This document shows positions 17,068-25,718 of a stretch of 64,000 nt of DNA, piece by piece. The notes under the pieces were generated by a model. It did not search any database and had not been told where the DNA came from. It saw only the letters and a list, made by a program, of their open reading frames with translations. A program made the translations under genes and the position numbers. Each line of letters opens with the position of its first letter. Position 1 is the first letter of the stretch. Origin of the DNA: Desulfococcus multivorans (lineage in GTDB: Bacteria > Desulfobacterota > Desulfobacteria > Desulfobacterales > Desulfococcaceae); the NCBI RefSeq assembly GCF_001854245.1, contig NZ_CP015381.1, forward strand, positions 2,205,001 to 2,269,000. The letters run 5' to 3'.

Positions 17068-17740
17068 CCACAAACCCCTCCTGCCCTTTCGATACATACA
17101 GATTCACGATTCTGGCGTGGAGGTCGTTGTATCGGGCTGTGTCCGGCGCGATGGCTTGGTGGACGAGGGTTTGCATCTCTTTGTAAGAGGCGTGGGGGAG
17201 ATCGAGGCGGTTAAAGAGCCGGCGGGTGTAGGCGTCCACCACGAAGACTGGGCGGGTGAAGGCGTAGCAGAGGATGGAATCGGCGGTTTCAGGGCCGATG
17301 CCTTTCCAGGAAAGGAGCAGGCGGCGGAGGGCATCGGTGGGATATCCCCGCAACGCCGTGATGCCGCCGCAATCGAGGATGTGCCTTGAAATCGTCCGCA
17401 ATCGGTCGGCCTTCTGGTTGAAGTAGCCCGACGGCCGGACCGCGGATTCCAGGTCCGGGCCGGCATGGGCCACGGCTGCGGGGTCCAGCCCGATCTCCCT
17501 GGCCAGGTTGACCAGGGCTTTTTCCACGTTCCGCCAGGCCGTGTTCTGGGTGAGCACGGCACCCACCACGATCTCGAAGGCGGCCCGATCGTCCACGGCC
17601 GCCCCTTCCTCTCCAACGCGATACTCAGGCGCGTCTCCGCCGGGAGGCGTGACAGGCCACCACCCCTGGGGGCCGTACTCATCCAGGAGGCGCTGATCCA
17701 TCCTGACGATCCGTTTCCGTATTTGCCCGCAAATTGCCAC
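17045..17740 (-). CDS. HhH-GPD DNA glycosylase (endonuclease III/MagIII-like)
   Basis: A 231-residue base-excision-repair glycosylase. AVLTQNTAWRNVEKAL matches the family's substrate-pocket helix. LLSWKGIGPETADSIL is the helix-hairpin-helix. VDAYTRRLFNRL carries the catalytic Asp. The lysine of classical endonuclease III (LPGVGRKTA) is Glu here, and the C-terminal Cys cluster for a 4Fe-4S is absent. A monofunctional, MagIII-like alkyl-base glycosylase is therefore more likely than an AP lyase. Start GTG 17740 has GAGAGG five bases upstream. The C-terminal KAED is encoded by the heptamer repeat. It lies 12 bp after the thioesterase gene, probably in one operon. Confidence 0.85.
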   Translation of the reverse strand: MAICGQIRKRIVRMDQRLLDEYGPQGWWPVTPPGGDAPEYRVGEEGAAVDDRAAFEIVVGAVLTQNTAWRNVEKALVNLAREIGLDPAAVAHAGPDLESAVRPSGYFNQKADRLRTISRHILDCGGITALRGYPTDALRRLLLSWKGIGPETADSILCYAFTRPVFVVDAYTRRLFNRLDLPHASYKEMQTLVHQAIAPDTARYNDLHARIVNLYVSKGQEGFVGRLKAED

Positions 17741-17752
17741 GAAAGCCTCTCG

Positions 17753-18196
17753 TCACCTTGCGGCGTCTGCTGCCGTGTAAGGCGCCAGCTTGGCCCGGAT
17801 CTCGGGGGACGTGGTCATGGTTCGCTGGTTGGCATAGTCGTAGCTGACCTGGACCGTCTTCCCCGTGGCGAACACAATGGAAGGATCCTCCCGGTGGACC
17901 AGGCGGTAGGTCAGGATGAAGCTCTTGCCGCCCATCTCCGATACGTGCATCCGGAGGGAGAGGGGATCGGCGAGCTGGATCGGCCGGCGGTAGTCGCATT
18001 CGGCGCGGGCCAGAATAAACGGAAAATCCGCGGCGCTTTGCGACTGCATGAGATGATAAAAAAAATACTTCCGGCCTTCCTCGAAATAGGTAAAGTAGAC
18101 CGCGTTGTTGACGTGTCCCATGGCGTCGAGGTCGCGGAACCGCACGTCGATGTCCACAGTGAATTCCTGGGCAGTCGATTCTTCGGGATGTTCCAT
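17753..18196 (-). CDS. Acyl-CoA thioesterase, YbgC/4HBT hot-dog family
   Basis: A 147-residue hot-dog-fold protein. The signature VRFRDLDAMGHVNNAVYFTYFEEGR includes the catalytic Asp of the 4-hydroxybenzoyl-CoA thioesterase family. CDYRRPIQLADPL and the LTYRLVHRE strand are also typical. It probably hydrolyses short- or medium-chain acyl-CoA; the substrate is unknown. It is first in a two-gene unit with the glycosylase downstream. Confidence 0.88.
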   Translation of the reverse strand: MEHPEESTAQEFTVDIDVRFRDLDAMGHVNNAVYFTYFEEGRKYFFYHLMQSQSAADFPFILARAECDYRRPIQLADPLSLRMHVSEMGGKSFILTYRLVHREDPSIVFATGKTVQVSYDYANQRTMTTSPEIRAKLAPYTAADAAR

Positions 18197-18288
18197 GTTT
18201 CAGGCACCTTCCATGTTCAGGTTCATGTAACGCTTGTTTCAGGCGACCCGGAGACGTGCTTTCGCTCGAACAGTCCGGGCCTCCCTTG

Positions 18289-18369
18289 AGGCTGAAGACT
18301 AAAGGCTGAAGGCTGAAGGGGTGGGCCTGTGGCGAATGGGGCGTTGATGCCGCTTCGGTCTTCAGTCTC
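18289..18369. repeat. R7 element: arrays around a GGGGTGGGCCTGTGGCGAA-type core
   Basis: A short forward heptamer array (18289-18319), a core similar to the GGGGTGCGTCTGTGACGAA cores elsewhere, and a short reverse array (18356-18369). Fragments of the terminal-inverted-repeat element lie on both sides: AACAGTCCGGGCC near 18270, and ATCCGGTCACCATTACGAAA from 18370. Confidence 0.8.
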
Positions 18370-18476
18370 TATCCGGTCACCATTACGAAAGCCGAAAGTC
18401 GCATTGTAGAAAGAAATTGATGAATAAGTAGGCGTTGTGGTAGGGTTTGTCAACGGTTGATGAGAATTCGATATCT

Positions 18477-18711
18477 CAACTTTCGACTTTCATAGGCCGG
18501 TGCCGGGAGGATACGGCCCGCGCCCCACGCGGTTTCGTTCAAGTGCCGCTAAAGCTTGCTCCGGGCGGCCCGGAAACTCGCTTGCGCTCAAACAGTCCGG
18601 GCCGCTGACCCTCCGCGGCGCTTAAGCGGCACTAAAACTCACCGCTGAAGGGGCCCGGGCCGTATCCTCCCGGCACCTCCATCCGGTTATCATCATGAAA
18701 GTCGAAAGTTG
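18477..18711. mobile_element. 235-bp MITE-like element with 17-bp terminal inverted repeats
   Basis: The left end CAACTTTCGACTTTCAT (18477-18493) is the exact complement of the right end ATGAAAGTCGAAAGTTG (18695-18711). A second inverted pair lies inside: GGTGCCGGGAGGATACGG near 18497 and CCGTATCCTCCCGGCACC near 18660-18677. Internal GTGCCGCT and AGCGGCAC also pair, so the whole can fold as a long branched hairpin. There is no open frame inside. This is the longest copy of a family also found at 26830, 34028 and 53935. Confidence 0.88.
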
Positions 18712-18752
18712 AATCTATATGATAAGAACCCGATATGCGGAGGACATGCGTC

Positions 18753-19028
18753 ATGATCGACGTAAGAGCGGCTGTCAAGATTGCTTTCCAACTCTTTCAG
18801 GAACTGTACGACACGCGCAGGTTCGAAGACGTTCTGCTGGAGGCGGTCGAGTTGTCCCAGGACCGCACCACCTGGCAGGTCACCATCGGCTTCTACCGCC
18901 GCATGCCCTCCGTGAACCTGGTGGAGTCCATCGGCTCCAAAAAATACGTCCGCACCTACAAAACCTTCCACATCGACGCCGCCACCGGCGACATGATCGC
19001 CATGCGGCAGGGCAACGGAGAAGAATAA
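18753..19028 (+). CDS. Conserved-looking small hypothetical protein
   Basis: 91 residues. ATG 18753 has GGAGGA 10 bases upstream, which decides against the upstream ATG at 18735. The sequence alternates strands and one long helix (VKIAFQLFQELYD ... TWQVTIGFYRR ... YKTFHIDAATGDMIAMR). The ending resembles PepSY-like domains, in which a strand closes a beta sheet, but the match is weak. It is cytoplasmic by composition, with no signal peptide. It stands alone between repeats and the Tad-like genes. Function unknown. Confidence 0.6.
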   Translation: MIDVRAAVKIAFQLFQELYDTRRFEDVLLEAVELSQDRTTWQVTIGFYRRMPSVNLVESIGSKKYVRTYKTFHIDAATGDMIAMRQGNGEE

Positions 19029-19409
19029 GCTCCGATAAATCCGTGAAGTATTCCCTGTTTATCTCAAAAAAAAAAAATCGGATTGGGATGTTGGAACACA
19101 ACTGCCGATCCCTTCGACCTCCGGGAAACAATGGCGATCCGTGTCAATTTTTGTCCGACTTCTACTATTTTTGTGCAACGGGCAGGTGATCTCGCAACAA
19201 AACGAACCCCTCTAATGCGTTGAAAAGCATTAAAAGACGGCAGCTTTATGGGTTAACGGCAAAAGTGTGCATGAATATTCGCGCTGGAATTTCGAAATGT
19301 GTATAAATCTTGCAGGTAAGCAGAACAACGCAATGCAAGATCATGATGCCGACAAACTACACCATTTGAATTTGATTGTCGTTTAGCAATGCAAGCAAGG
19401 GATATAAAA
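19029..19409 (+). other. AT-rich intergenic stretch upstream of the TadE genes
   Basis: 380 bp with no convincing gene. It contains a run of twelve A (from 19069) and marks the point where base composition falls from the GC-rich background to the AT-richer Tad-like block. No clear promoter was found. Confidence 0.5.
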
Positions 19410-19901
19410 ATGTTACCCAAAAATCAAAACGGTGCAGCCGTCCTGGAGTTCCTCATTGTCCTGCCGATATTGTTGTTGTTCTTGTTCGGGGGCATTGAAT
19501 TCGGAGCCATCTTTTACAACAAACAGGTCCTTACCAATGCGAGTAGAGAAGGCGCACGTGCCGGCATTACGCGCGAATATACTCTTGATGGTATTAAGCA
19601 TGAATATACCGAGGCAGACATAGAAGGTATTGTAAAAAACTACTGGCTCAACGAAGAGAAGAAAAGTTTTTTGCTGGGTTTTTCGCCTATTGATCCTGAG
19701 GATATTGAAGTCACGGTCATTCCGGAGGAATTCACCGCTACAGGCAATGAGTATTTGACGGTTGGCGTTAAAATCAAAGACTACAATCTTATTTTTGCAT
19801 CTATTATGGGCTTGGACATTTTGTACAAGGTTCCAGATTTGCAAAATATTATCAACATATCCGCGAGTACGACCATGAGAATGGAGCCGAAGCTGAATTA
19901 G
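19410..19901 (+). CDS. TadE-like pseudopilin
   Basis: TadE-family protein of Flp/Tad pilus systems. The start ATG 19410 has AAGGGAT nearby; ATG 19389 lacks a site. Residues 4-35 (NGAAVLEFLIVLPILLLFLFGG, IEFGAIFYNK) are the prepilin-like N-terminus: a short basic tip, the conserved Glu after the processing position, and a 20-residue membrane helix. The next segment TNASREGARAG is the TadE signature. The remaining ~110 residues would be periplasmic. Codon use and AT content differ from the GC-rich flanks, suggesting transfer. It lies 20 bp ahead of a paralogue. Confidence 0.85.
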   Translation: MLPKNQNGAAVLEFLIVLPILLLFLFGGIEFGAIFYNKQVLTNASREGARAGITREYTLDGIKHEYTEADIEGIVKNYWLNEEKKSFLLGFSPIDPEDIEVTVIPEEFTATGNEYLTVGVKIKDYNLIFASIMGLDILYKVPDLQNIINISASTTMRMEPKLN

Positions 19902-19921
19902 CCCACGGCATGGAGGAAGTT

Positions 19922-20395
19922 ATGGCAAAAATCAATCGAACGCATCCTGCATCGGCTGTCGAGCTCTTTTCGGAAAGTGACAGATATCGGAGCGGTATTG
20001 TTGCTGTGGAGTTCGTCCTCATTCTTCCTTTCTTGATGCTGATACTGTTTGGGATCATCGAATTCGGCATATTTTTTATGAACAAACATGTCATCACCAA
20101 CGCGAGCCGGGAAGGGGCGCGGGCGGGGATTGTATCCAGGATACCAAGAGTGCCTGAAGATAAAATCAAAGACCTTGTTGATCAATGGTGCAAGAGTCAT
20201 CTTGTCACCTTCGGCGACAGAGAGGATCCAATCACTGTTCCCAAGGCATTCGATAATAAAAATACCGAAATCTCCATCAACGAAGCGAAATTTGGAGATA
20301 CGCTTATGGTGAAAGTCACTTTCAACTATGACTTTCTTTTCTTGCCAATAGATCAAATTCCGATGGAAGCCATAACGGTAATGAGGTACGAGTGA
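19922..20395 (+). CDS. Second TadE-like pseudopilin
   Basis: A paralogue of the preceding gene: GIVAVEFVLILPFLMLILFG, IEFGIFFMNK, then TNASREGARAGI. It has a longer basic N-terminal tail of about 22 residues before the membrane helix. ATG 19922 follows GGAGGA, which decides against ATG 19910. It is 157 residues long. Together with the next gene it forms a TadE/TadF/TadG-like set; this one may fill the TadF role. Confidence 0.83.
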   Translation: MAKINRTHPASAVELFSESDRYRSGIVAVEFVLILPFLMLILFGIIEFGIFFMNKHVITNASREGARAGIVSRIPRVPEDKIKDLVDQWCKSHLVTFGDREDPITVPKAFDNKNTEISINEAKFGDTLMVKVTFNYDFLFLPIDQIPMEAITVMRYE

Positions 20396-20539
20396 ACATG
20401 ATAAAATCCGGTCAAAATTATCCTGCAACTATCTTTTATTCCTGATAAAAAACGCTATCTCTGAAAATAGATCAACGGCGGCGCGTTACCACCTATGTTG
20501 CATCCAGATAAAAGCGCCGGAAAACCCAAAGGAGAAAAA

Positions 20540-21892
20540 ATGGATGAGAAAAAAAACAAAATGGATGCGCTGCGGAATAACAAGGGGGTTACTGCTGTTT
20601 TTGTGTTGTTTATGCTTGCTGGATTGATTGGCGTTACTGTTTTGGCGATAGATGTCGGTTATATTAAAACGACAAGAAATGAACTACAAAATATTGCCGA
20701 TGCTGGTGCGCTGGCGGGCGCTGGCCATTTGGGTTCAATTTACCTGAACTATCCTGTTTCTGACCAAAGCACTCACACATTTAGCTTGGAAGAGGTGACA
20801 GCAGTGGCAGCAGCAGTTAAAGATGTTGCCAAAAAAAATAGAGCCGGGAATGAAGATAGCATAGCCATACTTGATAGCGATATCATTATTGGAAAATGGG
20901 ATAGTGAGTCAAAACAAGTGAATCCTACTCTGGGATATCCTAATGACCCTCCGGATGCAGTTCAGGTAACGGCTCGACGTAGCAAGGCAGCTAATTCTCA
21001 GCTCACAACATTTTTCGTCAAAGCTTTTAATGCTATTTCTACATTTACTAACAATTTATCCAAAAACTTAGGCATCAACAGCTCTGATATCAACATGATG
21101 GATGACCCGATTGATGTAAGTGCTCATGCAACTGCTGCGCTTACCGGGCCTAACAAAGTTGCTGAAGGTGCATTGACCTTACCGATCGGTATTTCCGAGA
21201 TTTTATTTAAAGAAAAGTGCGACGACATAGATACCATCGATTTTTCTCCGACGCAGGACAGTTGTGCAGGCTGGCACAATTTTTTTGATGGTGTAAATGG
21301 AAATCTATTATACGATAAAATGCTAGGTTTGATAGAAGGACACGAAGATTGTGATATATGTGAGGAAAAGAATTTAACGCTTGGCCACGACTGGCTATTA
21401 GAAAATCATGAAGAATACTACACATCCCCTCCGTTTAAAAGTGTTACTCCGGAAGTTTCCCCGGAGCTGTCTGTTGGGGATACGCTCAACTATACTGGTG
21501 GAGACCTTGGCAAACTTATACCAAAGAAAAATTCATCCGCGCATTTAGATAGTACTTACGACGGAAATGAAGGTGGAATAATTCCCAATGGCGTGGGGAA
21601 AGCACCAGCACCTTTTCCAAATCTTTTCGACTACTTCAGGTATAGAGATGGTGACGGCGACGATTCGGTTTGGACAACCGCTATCCCTGTGTACGAGGAA
21701 GAAGGAGAATGTTCCAATCCAAAATACGGAAAAATTTTAGGTTTTGCAACTATAATTGTTAAGGGTTCCGAAGGACCACCAATTACGAATGTGGAAGCTA
21801 ATGTCTTGTGTAAGTTATCAGTCATTGAAGGCAGAGGCGGTGGTGGCACTTATGGCGGTTTAAAAGGCTCGATTCCAAACCTTGTTGAATAA
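20540..21892 (+). CDS. TadG-like Flp pilus assembly protein
   Basis: 450 residues. The start ATG 20540 has AAAGGAG upstream; ATG 20495 has none. The N-terminus GVTAVFVLFMLAGLIGVTVLAIDVGY and the following TRNELQNIADAGALAGAGHL are the DUF2134/TadG signature. The large C-terminal part is probably periplasmic, with several Cys (for example ECDDIDTIDF-like and CDICEE segments) that could form disulfides. No von Willebrand domain motif is seen. It is the last of three co-oriented AT-rich genes. The secretin, ATPase and platform genes of a full Tad system are not in the window. Confidence 0.8.
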   Translation: MDEKKNKMDALRNNKGVTAVFVLFMLAGLIGVTVLAIDVGYIKTTRNELQNIADAGALAGAGHLGSIYLNYPVSDQSTHTFSLEEVTAVAAAVKDVAKKNRAGNEDSIAILDSDIIIGKWDSESKQVNPTLGYPNDPPDAVQVTARRSKAANSQLTTFFVKAFNAISTFTNNLSKNLGINSSDINMMDDPIDVSAHATAALTGPNKVAEGALTLPIGISEILFKEKCDDIDTIDFSPTQDSCAGWHNFFDGVNGNLLYDKMLGLIEGHEDCDICEEKNLTLGHDWLLENHEEYYTSPPFKSVTPEVSPELSVGDTLNYTGGDLGKLIPKKNSSAHLDSTYDGNEGGIIPNGVGKAPAPFPNLFDYFRYRDGDGDDSVWTTAIPVYEEEGECSNPKYGKILGFATIIVKGSEGPPITNVEANVLCKLSVIEGRGGGGTYGGLKGSIPNLVE

Positions 21893-21900
21893 TCAATTTC

Positions 21901-21986
21901 CAACTTTCGATTTTCGTAATGTTGAGAGGATTGAAGGGGCATAAACGCCCCGTTCGTCGAAGACGTACCCCTTCAGCCTCCAGCCT
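21901..21986. repeat. Solo end of the TIR element plus an R7 core
   Basis: CAACTTTCGATTTTCGT (21901-21917) matches the left end of the TIR element with two changes; no right end follows. Next comes an R7 core in reverse (GGGGCATAAACGCCCCG ... GTACCCCTTCAGCC). It separates the Tad-like genes from the convergent regulator gene. Confidence 0.75.
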
Positions 21987-23304
21987 ATACCCCATGCTTC
22001 TTCATCTTATACCGCAACACCCGCTCACTGATCCCCAATGATTCTGCCGCCCGGGTCTGGACCCCGTCGTGTTTTTCCAGGGCGGTCTGGATCATTTCGC
22101 GCTCCACGGCGTCCAGGCGCTCTGCCAGGGTGCCCTGATGGGCGGCCTGGTGGAAGCGGATCTCGGGGGGGAGGTCGCGCTCCCGGATGCGGTTGCCCCG
22201 GACCAGGGTGACGGCCCGCTGGACGATGTGCTCCAGCTCGCGGATGTTTCCGGGGAAGGCGTAGCGGGAGAGGGTCATCAGGGCCTCGGGGTCGAATCGG
22301 ACGGGACGGTCGGCATAGCGTCGCAGGAAGAAGTCCACCAGGTCGGGGATGTCTTCCTTGCGCTCGCGTAAGGGGGGCAGGGGAATGTCGAAGACGTTGA
22401 GGCGGTAGTAGAGATCCTCCCGGAAGCGCCCTTCGGTCGTGAGCTGCCTGAGGTCCCGGTTGGTGGCGGCCACCACCCGCACATCCGCTTCGATCTCCCG
22501 CTCGCCGCCCACCCGGCAGAAGCGCTTCTCCTGGAGGGCCCGGAGCAGCTTGGGCTGGAGGCTCGGGGGCAGCTCGCCGATTTCGTCGAGGAAGAGGGTG
22601 CCGCCGACGGCCAGTTCGAAGCGCCCGCGTCGGGTGCCGGCGGCGCCGGTGAAGGCGCCTTTTTCGTGGCCGAAGAGCTCGGACTCGAAAAGGTTTTCGG
22701 GGATGGCCCCGCAGTTGACCTCCACAAAGGGGCCGTCCGACGACGGACCCAGGAGGTGCACCAGCCGGGCGATCAGCTCCTTGCCGGTGCCGGTCTCGCC
22801 GCTGATGAGCACGGCCCAGGGCGTGGGGGCCACCCGATGCACCAGGGAGATCACCTCCTGCATGGCAGGGCCGCCGCCCACCAGGTTGATGGGCAGGTCC
22901 TTCCGGTCCACTGTTTCGGCCACGTCCGCGGCGTCTTCGGCAACGGCCAGGCCCTGCTCGATCCGCTGGATCTTTTCCAGAAGCGTCGTCAGGTCCACGG
23001 GCTTCTCCAGGACGTCGTCGGCCCCCAGCTTCATCACTTCCACCGCCGTGGTGACGGTGCCGTAGGCCGTGATCATGACGGCCCGCACCAGGGGCGTCAG
23101 CCGCTTCATCTCGGCCAGGACCGCGTCTCCGTCTAGGCCGGGCATGCGATGGTCCAGGATCACCAGGTCCACCGGCTGCTGGTTGAAATAAGCCAGGGCC
23201 TCCCTGCCGTCGGCGGCGTCCGCGACATCGTACCCTTTTTTTTTCAAAAATCCCGTGAGCAGCCGGCGCTGCAGGGCATCATCGTCGACAACCAGAATCT
23301 TCAT
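21985..23304 (-). CDS. Sigma-54-dependent response regulator (NtrC family)
   Basis: 439 residues. Receiver 1-120 (VVDDDALQ, phospho-Asp in LVILDHRMPG, K in LEKPVD). AAA+ domain about 140-375 with Walker A GETGTGKE, the sigma-54-contact loop GAFTGA, Walker B GGTLFLDEIGEL and the arginine-finger region. C-terminal Fis-type HTH 395-439 (TRAAESLGISERVLRYKMKKHG). It overlaps the upstream kinase by 4 bp, so the pair is translationally coupled. A candidate sigma-54 promoter with a dyad lies nearby at 26211-26319 and is a plausible target. Confidence 0.95.
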   Translation of the reverse strand: MKILVVDDDALQRRLLTGFLKKKGYDVADAADGREALAYFNQQPVDLVILDHRMPGLDGDAVLAEMKRLTPLVRAVMITAYGTVTTAVEVMKLGADDVLEKPVDLTTLLEKIQRIEQGLAVAEDAADVAETVDRKDLPINLVGGGPAMQEVISLVHRVAPTPWAVLISGETGTGKELIARLVHLLGPSSDGPFVEVNCGAIPENLFESELFGHEKGAFTGAAGTRRGRFELAVGGTLFLDEIGELPPSLQPKLLRALQEKRFCRVGGEREIEADVRVVAATNRDLRQLTTEGRFREDLYYRLNVFDIPLPPLRERKEDIPDLVDFFLRRYADRPVRFDPEALMTLSRYAFPGNIRELEHIVQRAVTLVRGNRIRERDLPPEIRFHQAAHQGTLAERLDAVEREMIQTALEKHDGVQTRAAESLGISERVLRYKMKKHGV

Positions 23305-24929
23305 GCATCCGTTTCCGCATTCCGGGGATCGAGGGGCAGCCGAACCGTCACCCGGAGAACGCCCGGTTCCGGAACCGCGAACGCCATGTGCCCGTGGTGG
23401 GCGTTGACGATCTTCCGGACAATGGAGAGCCCCAGGCCGGTTCCCCGGGCCTTGGTGGTAAAATAGGGGGCCGCGATCCGCGCCGCATCCGACGGTGCCA
23501 GATCGAATCCCGGGTTTTCAAAAGTGAAGACGGCATGGCCGTCCTTCCGGCTCAGGGCGACCTTCAGATATCCGCCCAGGGGTTGGGCCTCGACCGCGTT
23601 TTTCACGAGGTTTTCGACCATCTGGGCCGTCAACTGGGGGTCGGCTTTTATCTCGCCCGCGAAGGCCAGGTCCTGGATGATCTCGACGGACTGTCCGGTG
23701 GATTTCCGTCGATAGAGCTGGAGGATCTCGCCGACAAGTGCGGCGGGAACCACGGTTTCGAACGACGGTGCCGGGGGACGGGCATATTTCCCGACGTCCG
23801 AGACGATGGCGTTGGTGCGTTGGACCGCTTGAAGCAGGGTCCCCACCAGATCGCGATACTCGTCGTCGAGGCCGGGCGCCTCGATCCGAAGCCGCTGCAG
23901 CCCCATGCCGATGGCGTTCAGGGGGTTTCGGATCTCATGGGCGATGGCCGCGGCGGCCCTGCCCAGGGCGGCATCCTCGCGGTGATCGGCCATCTCGCGA
24001 TCCACGGCCTGGATATGGGCTGTGTAACGCCCCTGAAACCAGTTGAGGATCCATGAAAAGGAGATGCCCAGCATTGCCAGAACCCCGGCAAAAAAGAAAA
24101 ACTCCAGCCATATCTGTTGGGTTCGGGCCATGAAATGGCTGGTGTCCATTCCGGCCACCAGGATATCATTGCCAAAGGGGATGCGGCTTTCCGCGATGGT
24201 CTCGCCGCCGTCGCGGATGAGGCGGATGTGGGGGTGCTCGTCGGGCGAGGCCCTGCCCGACGCAACCGCCGCAGGATCCCGGCCGGTGTTTTCTTCCACC
24301 CGCACATACCGGATGCCGGCCATGCCGGTGAGGGATCCCAGCAAACGGTTCAATCCGATCTCTTCGTTTATCCGTCCGATCGCAGCCGATTCGAGCCCTG
24401 TCACGACACACCCTTTTCCATTGATCAGCGGAACGGTCGCCGCATAGATATTTTGTTCCGGGAAATGGGCCAACTCTCCGGTGCCGAGGGCGCAATTGAT
24501 GACGGCAGGCAATGCCGCATCCTCCGGCCCCTGAACCTCGGTGTCGTCGGCCCTGATGACGCGAATGCCGATCAGCCCGGATTCGTAGGCAAACTCCGCC
24601 AGTTCGTCGGATGAAAAGGGTTCGACGGCTTCCAGATAGGCGACGAAACGCGCGCTGTTTCCCAGAAAAATATGGACGATCTTCTCGATCGCCCCCTGGG
24701 ACAACACCGCCGTCCGGGCGTTTTGCTCGATGACGTTGGCCAGCAGCCGGGAGTGCTCCAGCGAGTGCATCATGAAGGTCTGTTGCAGGTGCCGGACCTG
24801 CCAGTAAAAATAGCCGAGAACCACGGCGATGAGCAGACCGAACAGCATAAGGCTGACCCGCCACACCGGGAGCATGCGTGGAGATTTTAATGTCAAGCCG
24901 TCGTCAGCGGCCTGGGCAAGGCGTTTCAT
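23301..24929 (-). CDS. Membrane sensor histidine kinase
   Basis: 542 residues. A membrane helix at about 24-45 (VSLMLFGLLIAVVLGYFYW) and another at about 270-292 (LEFFFFAGVLAMLGISFSW) enclose a ~225-residue periplasmic sensor. HisKA follows with the phospho-accepting His in AIAHEIRNPLNAIGMGL. The ATPase domain has NLVKNAVEA, an F-box-like APYFTTKARGTGLGLSIV and a G-rich end. It is overlapped by 4 bp on both sides (Gly-rich gene upstream, NtrC-type regulator downstream). The layout resembles ZraS/AtoS-type kinases. The ligand is unknown. Confidence 0.93.
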   Translation of the reverse strand: MKRLAQAADDGLTLKSPRMLPVWRVSLMLFGLLIAVVLGYFYWQVRHLQQTFMMHSLEHSRLLANVIEQNARTAVLSQGAIEKIVHIFLGNSARFVAYLEAVEPFSSDELAEFAYESGLIGIRVIRADDTEVQGPEDAALPAVINCALGTGELAHFPEQNIYAATVPLINGKGCVVTGLESAAIGRINEEIGLNRLLGSLTGMAGIRYVRVEENTGRDPAAVASGRASPDEHPHIRLIRDGGETIAESRIPFGNDILVAGMDTSHFMARTQQIWLEFFFFAGVLAMLGISFSWILNWFQGRYTAHIQAVDREMADHREDAALGRAAAAIAHEIRNPLNAIGMGLQRLRIEAPGLDDEYRDLVGTLLQAVQRTNAIVSDVGKYARPPAPSFETVVPAALVGEILQLYRRKSTGQSVEIIQDLAFAGEIKADPQLTAQMVENLVKNAVEAQPLGGYLKVALSRKDGHAVFTFENPGFDLAPSDAARIAAPYFTTKARGTGLGLSIVRKIVNAHHGHMAFAVPEPGVLRVTVRLPLDPRNAETDA

Positions 24930-25456
24930 CTGTTGCCGCCCCCACCGCCGCCGCCACCGCCACCGCCGCCGCCACCACCGGAGCCGCCACCGGAGCCGCC
25001 ACCGGAGCCACCGCCATTACCGCTACCGCCTCCGGAACCACCCCCGCCGTGGCCGCCCCCATGGCCCCTGCCGCCGCCATGTCCGTTGCCGCCGTGGCCC
25101 AGTCGGGAGCGCACGCCCGTGGGGTCGCCGTACCCCCGCTGTTGCCGCTTGAGGGTGGTCGCGCCGAACACCGGCGGGTCTGTCTTGAGGCACCTGCCCC
25201 AGACATTGACGGCTGCGCCGGGTCGGATATCATTGGGCAGCTCCTCGGGGAAGAACCGGACCCTCACATGCGCCGTTTTTCGTTCATGAAGGGCGCTTTT
25301 CGCGGACGCTCCCGCCATCCGGAGGCGCATTTCCCCGCTTTCCCTGTCCAGGGAGACGACGGTGCCCCAGATCAATTCCGCCGACGCGGCAGGCCCCGTC
25401 GGCAGCAGGTGTGAAAACAATGTGATAACGATGATGAGAAAAAGGTTGCGGCGCAT
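24926..25456 (-). CDS. Exported protein with Gly/His/Ser-rich tail
   Basis: 176 residues; ATG 25456 is preferred (GGGTGATC seven bases upstream), with GTG 25465 possible. Residues 1-27 are a signal peptide ending in an AASA-type cleavage site. Residues 28-105 form a small OB-like beta domain (LIWGTVVSLDRESGEMRLRM, RPGAAVNVWGRCL), reminiscent of DUF5666-type domains. The rest is a low-complexity GHGGG/GGGS tail ending in an uninterrupted Gly run. The 3' end overlaps the kinase start by 4 bp. It may supply or modulate the signal of the kinase. His-rich stretches could bind metal, which is inference. Confidence 0.75.
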   Translation of the reverse strand: MRRNLFLIIVITLFSHLLPTGPAASAELIWGTVVSLDRESGEMRLRMAGASAKSALHERKTAHVRVRFFPEELPNDIRPGAAVNVWGRCLKTDPPVFGATTLKRQQRGYGDPTGVRSRLGHGGNGHGGGRGHGGGHGGGGSGGGSGNGGGSGGGSGGGSGGGGGGGGGGGGGGGNR

Positions 25457-25481
25457 AATGATCACCCGATAATTATGATGT

Positions 25482-25622
25482 CAGGCTGAAGGCTTGAAAA
25501 AGGCATTCCCGTCGAATTCAAGCCTGGGTTCTGGGATGGCGGCGACAGGAGAATCTCAGTTTAGCCTTGAAAGGTCGGCAGCGTCAAGCGGTGTTTAAGG
25601 CTGAAGACTGAAGGGGGTGGGC
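25482..25622. repeat. Short R7 heptamer fragments
   Basis: AGGCTGAAGGCTTGAA (near 25482) and AAGGCTGAAGACTGAAGGGGG (from 25597, followed by a degenerate core) lie in the 262-bp gap between the two exported-protein genes. Nothing else is recognised there except the terminator at 25666. Confidence 0.65.
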
Positions 25623-25665
25623 GTTGCGAGAGCCGGACGCTGAATGTTGATCTGGAAAAGGGGGG

Positions 25666-25698
25666 TACGGATTTCCGGGTTTCTTTCGGAAATCCGTA
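25666..25698 (-). terminator. Intrinsic terminator of the small exported repeat protein
   Basis: TACGGATTTCCG (25666-25677) and CGGAAATCCGTA (25687-25698) form a perfect 12-bp stem with a 9-nt loop. On the minus strand the stem is followed by CCCCCCTTTTCC, an imperfect U-tract. It starts 20 bp after the stop of the gene at 25719. Confidence 0.6.
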
Positions 25699-25718
25699 AC
25701 AGGCGCCCCCCATTACGA

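Noticed and set aside
24933-25289. Proline-rich plus-strand frame
   Set aside because: It is the complement of the Gly-rich tail; the minus-strand frame has a signal peptide and is coupled to the kinase gene.
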